Assembly: GCA_029204225.1 (NCBI GenBank)
Contig: CM055104.1
Coordinates: 21,947,952 to 22,011,951, forward strand
Direction: 5' to 3'
DNA from: Diphasiastrum complanatum
Taxonomy: Eukaryota; Streptophyta; Lycopodiopsida; Lycopodiales; Lycopodiaceae
DNA: 64,000 bases
How positions within the stretch are numbered: the first letter of the stretch is position 1; each line of letters starts with the position of its first letter. The translations under genes and the position numbers were made by a program. This document shows, piece by piece, positions 54,501 to 64,000 of this stretch. The notes under the pieces were generated by a model. It was not told where the DNA came from. It searched no databases and was given only the letters and a program-made list of their open reading frames with translations.

Positions 54501-55540
54501 AGGTACCAAGATAAATCTAGTTTGATTAAGCCTTTGACACTTGGTGAGTCACTCAAGAAGCTTTTGTAGATTAGGAGCTATCTCTAGAGCTCGTGTCTGA
54601 GCCTAGACAACACTTAGAGCTCATTGCTAGAAATTGGATAGACATTTCAAGCCTTAAAGTCCACAAAATCTGCTTGCACCATTTTCAATGCAAATCATTC
54701 TAACTATAATAGTTACATCAAAAAGTAAGAGGTGTTTAACCAAGCTCAATGCGGCTCTTGAAACATCAAAATGGACCTCAAAGTTTAAAAATTGTTTCCT
54801 AATATCTGGAGACATTCAAAAATTAAAATTCGCAAACAAAAAAGGTGTAAAAATAGCAAAGGCACGGTTGTTGCCTTCTTGAAAGATGACCATAGATTTG
54901 CCACCAATATCAAAGATGTCATGTCCATATATTCAAATTTTTATTATATCTAATGTTACTTTGCTTTTTGAAATTGATCATCTTATTGTCAATGTGTTGT
55001 TTGTTACTATTGTTTTTTTATGAATGCCTAAATTTTATCATCTTCAAATGGATCTTCCTCCAAAGTATGCTCCATTTAGAAAAACGATTTTTCTTATTTT
55101 TTGGTCCCATTGATATTTGTTGCACAAATCTACATTGGTTGTCCAATATCATTTGACAAATGATATTTGAACAAGCTCATAACATTACGAAAATTTCAAC
55201 TTCAATGTCTAATTGGAAAATGATATTTGGTTGTTGGCAGCTTTTTAAACAAAAGTTGATCTTTTGTGATGCAAATGAATAATTATTTTTGTAAAAACAC
55301 TATTTTTTTATTTGATATCATGATATCGAAGGAATGTCATGGTATTTCTTTTTATAAGTGTTGAAAAAAGACCATGATATTATATTTTGGATATTTAGTG
55401 TGAAAACTGAGATTCTACCGAAGATACTAAATCGCAATTGAAACTTGAGAGTTACCTTTTAATCATTCATAAACAATTTCATTGGTTCTAGATATGCTAG
55501 GATGAAAGAATGTGAAGAGATTAAAGATTACTTAAACTCT
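51501..55540. other. AT-rich DNA, no gene recognised
   Basis: Small items only: a (CAA)n run at 53125-53144 and an A-rich run at about 53320-53341. CTCTCTCTACCCAAGG and CTCTCTCTACCCGAGG lie 30 bp apart near 53935-53985, in a region (53500-54060) whose style resembles an LTR; no partner or primer site is seen. Confidence 0.45.
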
Positions 55541-56147
55541 ATGAAATGGGTTCAGTGCGGCTTGCACTTGTGAAGCTATTATAAAGTATCATTCACATGC
55601 ATAAGATATAAGAAATCACTTGTTAAGATTGAATACACAAAGCATGTATCACTTAGTCAAAGGATGGAGGTAAAAACTAAGTGCTGTTCATTGTTATTTC
55701 AATCAAATGATAGATGTACATATATATCCACACTATTTTTGTATTCCAGCCTTCTCCCCATAACTTATGACCTAAATAGTGGATATCTAATCCTAAATCC
55801 ATAGATCCTTCGACCTATGTTGAGTCACCAACCTCAAGATGCCTTTTTCTCCAAATTCTCTACAAAATAGGAGGCTCAATTCTCTCCAATACAAAACAAG
55901 CTTAACTCGACTTTTACACGATGGTGACATGAGGCTCAATTCTCTCCGTTACAAAACAAGCTTAACTCAACTTTTACATGATGGTGGCATGTGCTAAATG
56001 ATCCTCATATATAAAAAAATAGATATAGTACATCAAAGTGGAGGACTTGGTCCACTTGTCATGCCAAACTATCCAAAAATGACCAAAATTAATCAAGACA
56101 ATTTTGCAGTTTTTACATTCTTCAATATTAACTTGTTAGTTTTAACA
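55541..56147 (-). mobile_element. 3' LTR (minus strand) of copia element D, left end uncertain
   Basis: On the minus strand TGTTAAAACTAACAAG at 56147 follows a polypurine-like GTTAGTAGGAGTA, right after the end of an RNase H frame. Inside it, a 60-bp unit (55871-55930) is duplicated in tandem at 55931-55990, starting GAGGCTCAATTCTCTCC. The far end at about 55541 is a guess. Confidence 0.6.
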
Positions 56148-56900
56148 TACTCCTACTAACAACTCCTAAAGCTGATATTAGCTTTAAGAAAGGACCTTTT
56201 GACAAAGTTTTAGTGAAGATATCATCCACATAATCAATGCTTGACACATGTTGGATTTGGAAGGACCTTTTCTCCCACAAAGTAATGTGATACCTCAATA
56301 TTTTTGGATTTTGAATGAAAGATAGGATTGGTAGCAAGGAGTTGTGAGAATATGTTGTCACAATTTATGGTGGGAATCTGATCTTTGTCTTGTACCTCTA
56401 GCCTCTTGGACAACCAAAGATAGCACCTTTACAAATGAAGGTTGAAAATGCACTTGTGGATCTCCTGTCCAATTTATCACCTGAAAAATCAACATTTAAT
56501 AAGGAATTCAAGCTGAGGTTACATCCTTGATACATTATACCAAAGTTTATGGTACCCGAGATGTACCAAAGAAATCTCTTTGCCATCTTCCAATGAATGA
56601 TAGATGGATTTTGCATATATTGACTTAACTTAGCCACACTATTGCTGAGCTCAGGTCTAGTAATGCTCCATATTAAGGAGCCAATAAGCTTCCTAAAAAG
56701 TGTGATGTCTCAAAGGATGCTTTATCAGTTTTTGTGGGATCATTTACAATATCTCCATAGGAGTGTCTATGCTTTTGCAATTTCTCATTCCAAACTTATC
56801 AAGCAGTGAAGTAGCATAACATTTCTTGTAAGCCAAGGGCAATCTACCAAGCCAAAGTTGGATAGACCATTCTGAATAAGCAAGAAATTATACCATTTTA
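56148..56900 (-). pseudogene. Reverse transcriptase-RNase H remnant of copia element D
   Basis: Minus-strand frames read VAKLSQYMQNPSIIHWKMAK, FLWYISGTINFGIMYQG, SGDKLDRRSTSAFSTFICKG and, nearer the LTR, VSSIDYVDDIFTKTLSKGPF. These are the RNase H segments of a copia polyprotein in the right order but different frames, with the RNase H middle missing or broken. Upstream (56640-56900) weaker copia text continues. No gag or integrase is visible farther right. Confidence 0.85.
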
Positions 56901-57997
56901 TGGTACCAATGGTCCTAAGGAAGAGTGGAATACCATCACTAAGAGCAACCATAAAGACAAAGCAATATCAGCAAAGCATCGTTGGACAAGTTGATGAAGA
57001 TCAATATGAAAATCAAGAACAAGTTTTTTCCAAGTAACAATCAAAAGGAAGGTCAAAATAAAGAGTTATTTATGAATAGATTTGACTTCTATAGTTCTAG
57101 TTTAAACATTACTCCAATATAGAATATTATGCTCACTTTTTTAATAATGAATTATAACTCAAGTGAGCGACACAACAATGATGAAAAATTTAGAAGTATA
57201 ACAATTCCCTTTTTAAACATAATGATTAAAAGGATAGCACTTGGAGGGGGGCCTATGGATAATGCATTATTTGACTAAAAGCAACACTACTTTGGATCAT
57301 CAACAACTGTACCAATCATTTCATTCACAAAAGAAAGCAATGGATATATGACTCTCCATCTTTAGCAAACATTTCACTAACTTTGCTCATATCAATTAAT
57401 CAAGTGAAAACTCCAACACGCTACTAGATGAATTAAGAAAGAAGATTATTGACTACTTTATTGCATGTCTTTTGTCAACCCATGTAGAACTAGATGCTAC
57501 TAAAGGCAATCATGTGTTTCATAAAGCTCTTCTTCAGTGATTTTATAAAATCTACTAGATAAACTTGTAGATCCAACATTCATCTATAGAAGATTCACCA
57601 GACCTACAATATTAAGCTGGAAGCATAATTCAAGGCAACAAAATTTGATCAATAGAGAATGACTATCGACAAGAACATTACATGGAAAATCATTCCTTCT
57701 CTAAAGTGGCTAGTAATTTTTTAATACTACTAAAGAACTCATGGAGCATGACACTTGACAAGAATCTACACAATTTTTATTTTTTAGGGCAAAAATGATT
57801 AAGCAGGGAGAGTGTCATGTCTGCATGTAAATAGCCCATGAGCTTAATAATTTGTATTGTTAAATATAGCCATGGAGCTAATTAGAATAGAAATGGTCAA
57901 TAGGATGGCTTGAACAACCATGTTATATTTGTGAATAACGAGATTTGTAATAATGGTTGTAAGGCCCAATTTAGCCACATTGTGAAGATAGCCACAT
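56901..57997. other. AT-rich DNA, no gene recognised
   Basis: Possibly more of element D, too decayed to read. At 57973-58005 a 17-bp word (AGCCACATTGTGAAGAT) is doubled, at the very start of the LTR-like segment that follows. Confidence 0.4.
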
Positions 57998-59449
57998 TGT
58001 GAAGAATGCAAAAGATTAGCTTGATTAAACCTTGTAAATATGTACATAGGTGGATCCCACACATTTGGAAGTTGTTCTTATGTGTGAAGGATAGGCCTAA
58101 ATAGTTTAAGACTTATTCACCAAGTTTCATTAAGTTAGCATCTATCTCTCAGAAAATAGAAATTTTGGAGAGGTATAATTTCGTTGGTCACCAACAAATT
58201 ATATCTAGCCTTTAGCAAGAGGTAAAGGATTGATTAGGTGGCACCCTCACACATGTGGGATCTGACTCCTACCATCTTGGGCTTGTTAAAAATGTGCATT
58301 TAAGGATCTTAAATAGATCTACCATGAGCTACATGCACGAGAGTTTGCACACTACCAAATCTATCTTGATCAACTCAGATTTTAGTAGGCTATTAAACAA
58401 GATTTGGATCTAGGCAAGAGCTCTTGAACACAAAAAGTAATCATCCATCGAAGACAAGAAAGTTTCATGCATATCCATGAAAAAACTAAGTGCTACTTCA
58501 AGATCTTATAGTAAATAGCCTACTTTCGGGTAGAGAGAGAAAAACCATGAGCTCTCAAGTAGAGAGAGAAAGTATAAGAGATTTTGGCATGAAAACAATT
58601 TTATCTCTCAAAAGTGTAAATAGTACAATGAGAGATCACTTCGATATAGCCTATAGCTCGAGTTCTTGCTCTAAAAAGTATGTGATGACCTCATGATTTG
58701 CACCTCTCAACGTGATTTAACCTCAAAAGTCAATAGGATGAGGATTTTGGATTTGATGCGTCACTTGCATTTTTGTGTCCCTACACTTTAGGACATGTGT
58801 TATTACCTCATAGGACTCAAGATGGAAGTCATCTAATCAACATAGCAATATGTACAATAAGGTGGTGGATGCCTCATAATGACATTTGGCATGCTACCAA
58901 TTGAATACCTTTTGCCTACTATCAAATTGCTTTATGAAAAAAGCTAATTTATGACATAAATGATCTAATGCAATTAGGCCTACTATTCACACATGGAAAC
59001 ATGCTCCACATGTGTGTGATTGACATATGTACATGAAAATGTGAAATTATCAAGACATTATTTTCATAATCTTCATAGGGATCAGCCATTATGAATATGC
59101 CCTTTGGGATCTCATTTTGTAATGAAAAATCTGAGAGAGTTTGGCAATTTTGAAATTTCTAGCTTCAAACTTGTGTAGATTGTCCTTTTGCATGCATTTC
59201 TTGATGTACCATATGCATTGATTACTACTTGAGGTTTGATACATTGCCTCTATCTATACTATACTTGTTTTCGCACAGGTGAACTAGTTTTGGACAATAA
59301 ACACTTGGATTAGATTGCTCTTGCTTATAGATCTACATTTTGTCAATTCTAGGTGCTAGTTTTGATGGAAATAGAGATAGTAATGCAACCAATCACTCTT
59401 GTGGATTGAATGGATCCATTTATGGTCCTAAATGTCATAAGTTTTAAGA
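57998..59449 (+). mobile_element. Diverged family-A LTR with an internal expansion
   Basis: The start TGTGAAGAATGCAAAAGATT and the word TGTACATAGGTGGATCCCAC match the start of the 18135 LTR (TGTGAAGAATTGCC, TGTACATAAGTGGATTCCAC). The end CCAATCACTCTTGTGG and CCATTTATGGTCCTAAA match its 3' end. The copy is about 1.45 kb against 696 bp, so about 750 bp has been inserted or replaced in the middle. Confidence 0.7.
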
Positions 59450-59463
59450 TGGTATCAAAGCCA
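59450..59463 (+). promoter_or_regulatory. Mutated primer-binding site
   Basis: TGGTATCAAAGCCA, one change from TGGTATCAGAGCC, followed by AGTCCAAGAG as in element A (AGTACAAGAG). Confidence 0.75.
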
Positions 59464-61141
59464 AGTCCAAGAGTTTGAGTGTTTGATCCAAAGAGAGTCC
59501 AAAATTAGCAAGTTTTGAGAGAAAAAAAGCTGAGGTTCTATCAAGTGGTAGCATTGTGTGTTTGAGATCTATCATTGTTTTGTGACTTCAAGTGCCTATA
59601 AATTTTGACTTTAAAGCTTATTATAATTTTAAGTTCTCATTGTAGTTAACACTTTGCTTCTATGATTGTATATCTTTGAAAGGTAACTAGACCTTTGGGA
59701 TGCAATTCAACTTGCAAATACCAAAGCCTAAACCTAAATCAAGATACACCTAAATTTGCTAAAAAATGAAAGTCTAGGCTTTAAAGTGTGGTTGGAACTT
59801 GGAAGTTCCAACCCTCCAGCATTGCTTGCAAAAAATTAACAAATACAAATAACCAATTGTTGAAATTCATTTTTTACCGCGTCATTTTAGCTTTTTGGGC
59901 TTTTTATATGGCTCACAATCAGCTGGGTTTAGTTATAAACATTAGGTTTTAAGCTTTTATTTTAAGCTTTTATCAATTCCATATCTTTGTGGGTTTTGTA
60001 TAAGGTTAGTCTAAAACATTTGTAATTTTTACAAGCACTGCTTGGAGCCTGGGTGGACCAGACTCAGTCTTGTGACCCGAGATGCTGAGTCTGTCCTAGA
60101 AACTACGTTTAAGTTTTCCGACATGTGAAATAACGGGCTTTCAAAATTCACAGCCTTGGAAGTTCGGTTTTCTCGGGAAGTTGGGAGTTGAAAGTTGGGA
60201 CTTGGGCCTCGGGACGTATCCCTGGCACCTGGGGCCTCGAGCCTGGGGGAGCCTCGGGCCATGGAATCTGGACACGTATCAATACGGGCCGTCAGGATCA
60301 CCAATGGACTGTGGGAGACCCTTGTCTATGCTGTCTAGATTCCGAATAATCGTCCAGATCAGCCTTCACAATGATCAACTGGTTACTGCTGGAATGCCAA
60401 ACAGTGAACACAATTCAATAGTCTATTAAATATTTAGGAACCGAAAATTGAAATGCCCAAAATATAACAACGGTGCGAATAAGTTTCTTATGGAATGAGG
60501 ATTTAAAAGTTTAATTTGTTTCAAGAGAGATGTAAAATCAAGTTGCAAACTCCTTTTAATTACATCGAGTTACAAACTCCTTTTGCACTTTTCAGTTGAC
60601 AATCGAGGTAAAGACTTACAAAGAAAATAGTGAATGCTCTTCAAAATTCAACAAAATGCCGATATTGCCCAGCACTTCTTTTTGGCAGCTTTAGAAGTTT
60701 AAAGGCTGCTCACTGCTCAGTTCTTTTCTCAGGTGGATATCAAAATTATCAGTTTGTTACTTTCATATAGCTGGTTAGTAGTTACTACACTCAAGACTCA
60801 AGAGGTACTCAGTTATGACAGCACTGTGCCCCACTTTCACGGGAATACTTAAGGAGTCCACTTTCACATAGCTGGTTAGTAGTTACTATACTCAAGAGGT
60901 GCTCAGTTATGACAGCACTGTGCCACCACAAATTCTCGGGATGTACATTACAAGGGGTGCTTCAGAGCCCAGAGTCCAGTATACACCTGCGTTTTAAAAC
61001 ACAAGCCTAGTCCACACCCAAGAACGCCAAGTTCCAACATCAGTACATAACTCAACGAATATCAACTGTAGCTGCATTTTTATTCAGCAAGGTGTATGGT
61101 AGGCAACGGGCATTATGCTTTGATGTGCATTGTCTATCCAG

Positions 61142-61173
<32 letters not shown>

Positions 61174-61740
61174 CTTTCTTTATAAGGTGCCTATTTAGTA
61201 TTGGGGCAGTTCTCGCTTCTCGGATAGAGAGGACCCACTTAAAAAGCTTCGTAGTATAATCTATTCGGGAAGCCCACATCTGACAAGTACTCGATCACTG
61301 CGGTAACTACTGACCAGGCTGAAATTTGAATCCTGAATCCTGATATATCACGTTCAAATGCTCCACACATTGATTGAACTAACTGATGTCTCAGACTCTC
61401 ACGTCAACAAGAGTGAACACCTGGCACTGAACCACCTTGAAAATCTTATAATAATAGTCAAAAATCCTGCAGAATTTGATGCCGCTCAAATGTTGCCTCA
61501 AGGCTCAAATATAGCGGATATAGTCTAGATTAAAGGGCACTATCTCAATCTTGAACCTCACATCCCTCCGACCTCCAATTGACCTGCCAAATCAGTCACA
61601 ACCTCATCATTACCTTGACATCCGCTTAGGGCTGCTTAGACCTCCAGCCTCATCAGTTCTATCCTACGAAACCGGTGACTCTGATTTCTGTAAGATAATG
61701 TTTACTTCATTTTAAGGAACATGTATTGATAGATCCTTTC
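59464..61740. other. Intergenic DNA between the last retroelement and the receptor kinase
   Basis: No gene seen. Contents: a perfect 10-bp-arm hairpin GGTTGGAACT/AGTTCCAACC at 59790-59813; a G/C-rich patch at 60170-60270 with CTCGGG and CCTGGGG words; a 66-72 bp direct repeat at 60760-60831 and 60858-60923 (ACTTTCATATAGCTGGTTAG); and a (TA)n run at 61142-61168. Confidence 0.55.
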
Positions 61741-61752
61741 AACTTTCAAGTC

Positions 61753-61760
61753 TATAAATA
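61753..61760 (+). promoter_or_regulatory. Candidate TATA box of the receptor-kinase gene
   Basis: TATAAATA in TCTATAAATAAGTATG matches the plant TATA consensus. It lies about 900 bp upstream of the ATG, so a long leader, perhaps with an intron (GAAGGTAAGCGT near 62101 is donor-like), would be needed. Other start sites are possible. Confidence 0.3.
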
Positions 61761-62659
61761 AGTATGAGGCGAATGGATAGAGTACACAGTGCACACGCAT
61801 CTGATGTATTAGCCTTGGACCTTTGTTGATGACAGTAGTGTTGCCATCTATCAGCCAAGCTTTCCAGCTTGCACGGCACATGCGTGTTTATTATATTGCA
61901 TATCAGCAAAGGGTACCGCCAGCGCGCAACAAATGTTAGCCCCAAACCACATGTTGCAGGGAAAAATAGCATAATCACACATTGTGTTAGCGGATTCTCC
62001 TGTGCAGCAATTAGTATTGCAGACAGGGTAGAAGGTTATTGTTGACGCAACCAGTATAAGGTTGCGAGTATAGTAGTGATACTAGTCAGGAGGCAATAGC
62101 GAAGGTAAGCGTCAAATATAAAGTGTCCTGCCCCCTGCAGCCTGGGCCTGAGTTGTGGCATGACAAGGCAAATGATTGAAGAGATAGTAGGGACAAGAAA
62201 TAAGATCCTCTAAGGGTTCAGACCAGAGCTTCCTTCTGCTTCAGAAGATTGAATTCTGCAGACCAACGAGTTCCCAGTTCAGATTCGAAGTTTCCACTTC
62301 TTAGAGAGATTCGAGAATGCAGCTTTAATCCGAAAGCAACAAGGTCTCCAACTAGTTGAAGGAGATAAATAATCACATCAAGTTAAATGACCAGTTCCAG
62401 CCCTCCAGTGTTACGAGATCTTGAAAGAAAATACTTTGGATTGTGAATCAATGAAGCGTCAAGTGTCTGGATGAGTAATTCTTTCTAGCTGAACTAACCG
62501 GTAAGCTGTGACAAGTACATCAAGGTGCTGATTTTCCTTGCGACAACGTCAAAATTGATAAGAAAGCTCCGGTTGCGAGAAGGCAGTTATCAATCATTGC
62601 AGCCCACCGGAGATCTCCATGACATAGCTTTACCAGTAGCAAGCAGCTGTGACAGCCTA

Positions 62660-64000
62660 ATGACACGGCGCGAGGTACAATGCAAGCAGATCAGCTGGAA
62701 ACTCATTCCATTCATCCTATGGCACCTGACATGTTTCAGTCTGTCGGCAAGCGTTTCTATAGCTGCTACATCAGACATGCGACTCCTCCTAACGTTCAAG
62801 GAAAATCTTGTGGATGATGAGGGGAATCTGGGAAACTGGCGAGGATCAGACTCTTCTCCTTGTAACTGGAATGGAGTGATCTGTAATTCAACCACCAAAA
62901 CTGTTGTTGGGTTAAATCTTACAAGCCAAAACCTTTCAGGTACAATCTCTCCAGTCATTTGCAAGCTACGAAGTCTTACATTTCTAGTGCTGAAAGACAA
63001 CTTGTTTAATGAGAATTTTCCTCTGAGTATCTTGAATTGTCCGAGATTGATCCATCTTGATCTTAGCTTAAACTACTTTGGAGGTACGTTGCCAGACAAC
63101 ATCTCGTCATTAAGCTCGCTACAGTATCTGGATCTATCGTATAACAGCTTCTCCGGCTTCATACCCCAGAATTTCGGTGAACTCTCCGAGCTTCAATTTT
63201 TAAACTTTTGGAATTGCCGTCTGAGCGGACACATCCCTCCGCAGCTTGGAAACCTGACAAAGCTCACAAATTTGAGCCTTTCCTACAACAATTTCAGCTG
63301 GGGAAGCCTTCCCTGTGAGCTCAGAAACCTTCAGAAGCTACAGTCGCTCAAATGTGGAGGCTGTAATCTGACTGGGAGTCTTCCTCCCTGGCTGGGAGAG
63401 CTGAAGGAGTTGGACTTTTTGGAGCTAACATACAACAATCTTTCGGGCAGCATTCCTCCAGAGCTGATGCATCTTCCAAAATTGACGAAACTTGAGCTCT
63501 ACAACAATCTCTTGTCTGGGAGTATACCTCGGGAGATTGGCAACCTCTCATCTTTGACAGATCTTGATCTGAACAGCAATCTTCTCACTGGTCCTATCCC
63601 AGCTGAAATCGGACAGCTCTCAAATCTGGGTCTACTTCATCTTTGGAACAACAGCCTCAGCGGGCAGATTCCTGAAAGCCTCGCCTACCTTCAGGGGCTG
63701 TATGATGTAGCTCTGTTTCTGAATGAATTGACGGGCATCATTCCTCAACATCTTGGAGATAACTGCAGCTTAGAGATCTTTGATGTGTCAACTAATCATC
63801 TAACTGGGCCAATACCTCCTAATCTGTGCAATGGTGGTCGGCTATGGCGGTTCATTCTGTTCAACAACAACTTTTCTGGGATATTTCCAGACAGCTATGG
63901 AAGCTGCCACAGTCTCATAAGGTTCAGAATCTTTAGCAACAGCTTCAGTGGCGTGATCCCAAATGGGTTGTGGGGATCGCCACTAATGACAATACTCGAC
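62660..64000 (+). CDS. HAESA-like LRR receptor kinase, N-terminal ectodomain (partial)
   Basis: The open frame starts after a stop at 62495-62497; its first ATG is 62660. It runs uninterrupted to the window end (447 codons, no intron). Residues 1-38 form a signal peptide: a basic start, then WKLIPFILWHLTCFSL, cleaved near SIAA. Residues 40-75 are the plant LRR N-cap (MRLLLTFKENL) with the cysteine pair in PCNWNGVIC. From about residue 82, fifteen complete 24-residue repeats of the LxxLxLxxNxLSGxIP type follow, such as LGLLHLWNNSLSGQIP. Their order and irregular repeats (a 25-residue one with NFSWGSLP, then FSGVIPNGLWGSP) match subfamily XI, the HAESA/HSL clade. Those proteins sense IDA/CEP-type peptides at the plasma membrane in abscission, defence and growth. 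The remaining repeats, membrane helix and Ser/Thr kinase lie beyond 64000. Which clade member it is stays open. Confidence 0.92.
   Translation, partial: MTRREVQCKQISWKLIPFILWHLTCFSLSASVSIAATSDMRLLLTFKENLVDDEGNLGNWRGSDSSPCNWNGVICNSTTKTVVGLNLTSQNLSGTISPVICKLRSLTFLVLKDNLFNENFPLSILNCPRLIHLDLSLNYFGGTLPDNISSLSSLQYLDLSYNSFSGFIPQNFGELSELQFLNFWNCRLSGHIPPQLGNLTKLTNLSLSYNNFSWGSLPCELRNLQKLQSLKCGGCNLTGSLPPWLGELKELDFLELTYNNLSGSIPPELMHLPKLTKLELYNNLLSGSIPREIGNLSSLTDLDLNSNLLTGPIPAEIGQLSNLGLLHLWNNSLSGQIPESLAYLQGLYDVALFLNELTGIIPQHLGDNCSLEIFDVSTNHLTGPIPPNLCNGGRLWRFILFNNNFSGIFPDSYGSCHSLIRFRIFSNSFSGVIPNGLWGSPLMTILD

Noticed and set aside
62590-63000. Minus-strand 136-codon ORF and the similar one at 63348-63551
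   Set aside because: They are antisense shadows of the receptor-kinase coding frame.

Overview
The window looks like nuclear DNA of a land plant with a large, repeat-rich genome. The evidence is a GC-rich satellite array, several nested and decayed Ty1/copia LTR retrotransposons with the plant-typical initiator-Met-tRNA primer site (TGGTATCAGAGC), pseudogenes with spliceosomal introns, very long (TC)n tracts, and one intact-looking plant LRR receptor-kinase gene at the right edge. The species cannot be fixed from this sequence; a non-angiosperm plant is possible but unproven.

Layout. 1-11993: tandem satellite, about 33 full or partial monomers of about 362 bp, with trimeric higher-order order in part of the array. 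11994-18129: mostly unannotated AT-rich DNA holding one exon-like fragment (13352-13432) and, at 15058-16715, about five diverged monomers of the same satellite family in the opposite orientation. 18130-25980: a copia-type element (LTR 696 bp, gag plus protease only) broken by an inversion. Its 3' LTR lies on the minus strand and the AAGTT target duplication is still recognisable at both ends. The inverted segment carries an alternating purine-pyrimidine tract, an LTR fragment of another family and a transposase-like pseudogene. 26315-29266: a decayed, intron-bearing gene whose fragments look like a ParB/sulfiredoxin-like domain followed by a beta-class amino-DNA methyltransferase; this is the most unusual item here. 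30340-30560: gag remnant. 32353-44415: five giant (TC)n tracts, all the same strand, separating a copia element (32631-about 36500) from repeat units that share an internal order of motifs; one unit has unclassified element ORFs. 44462-50000: a third copia element with a nested insertion (about 46300-49555). 50001-62000: AT-rich DNA with copia remnants on both strands. 62660-64000: the start of a HAESA-like LRR receptor kinase, running off the window.

Apart from the receptor kinase, almost everything with coding potential is transposon-derived and broken. The only clearly usable long ORFs are the gag-protease ORF (19627-21540) and the receptor-kinase ectodomain. The pattern is of an array-flanking, heterochromatin-like region that has absorbed nested insertions, next to the edge of a gene-bearing segment. 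All family assignments were made by reading motifs; no database search was run.
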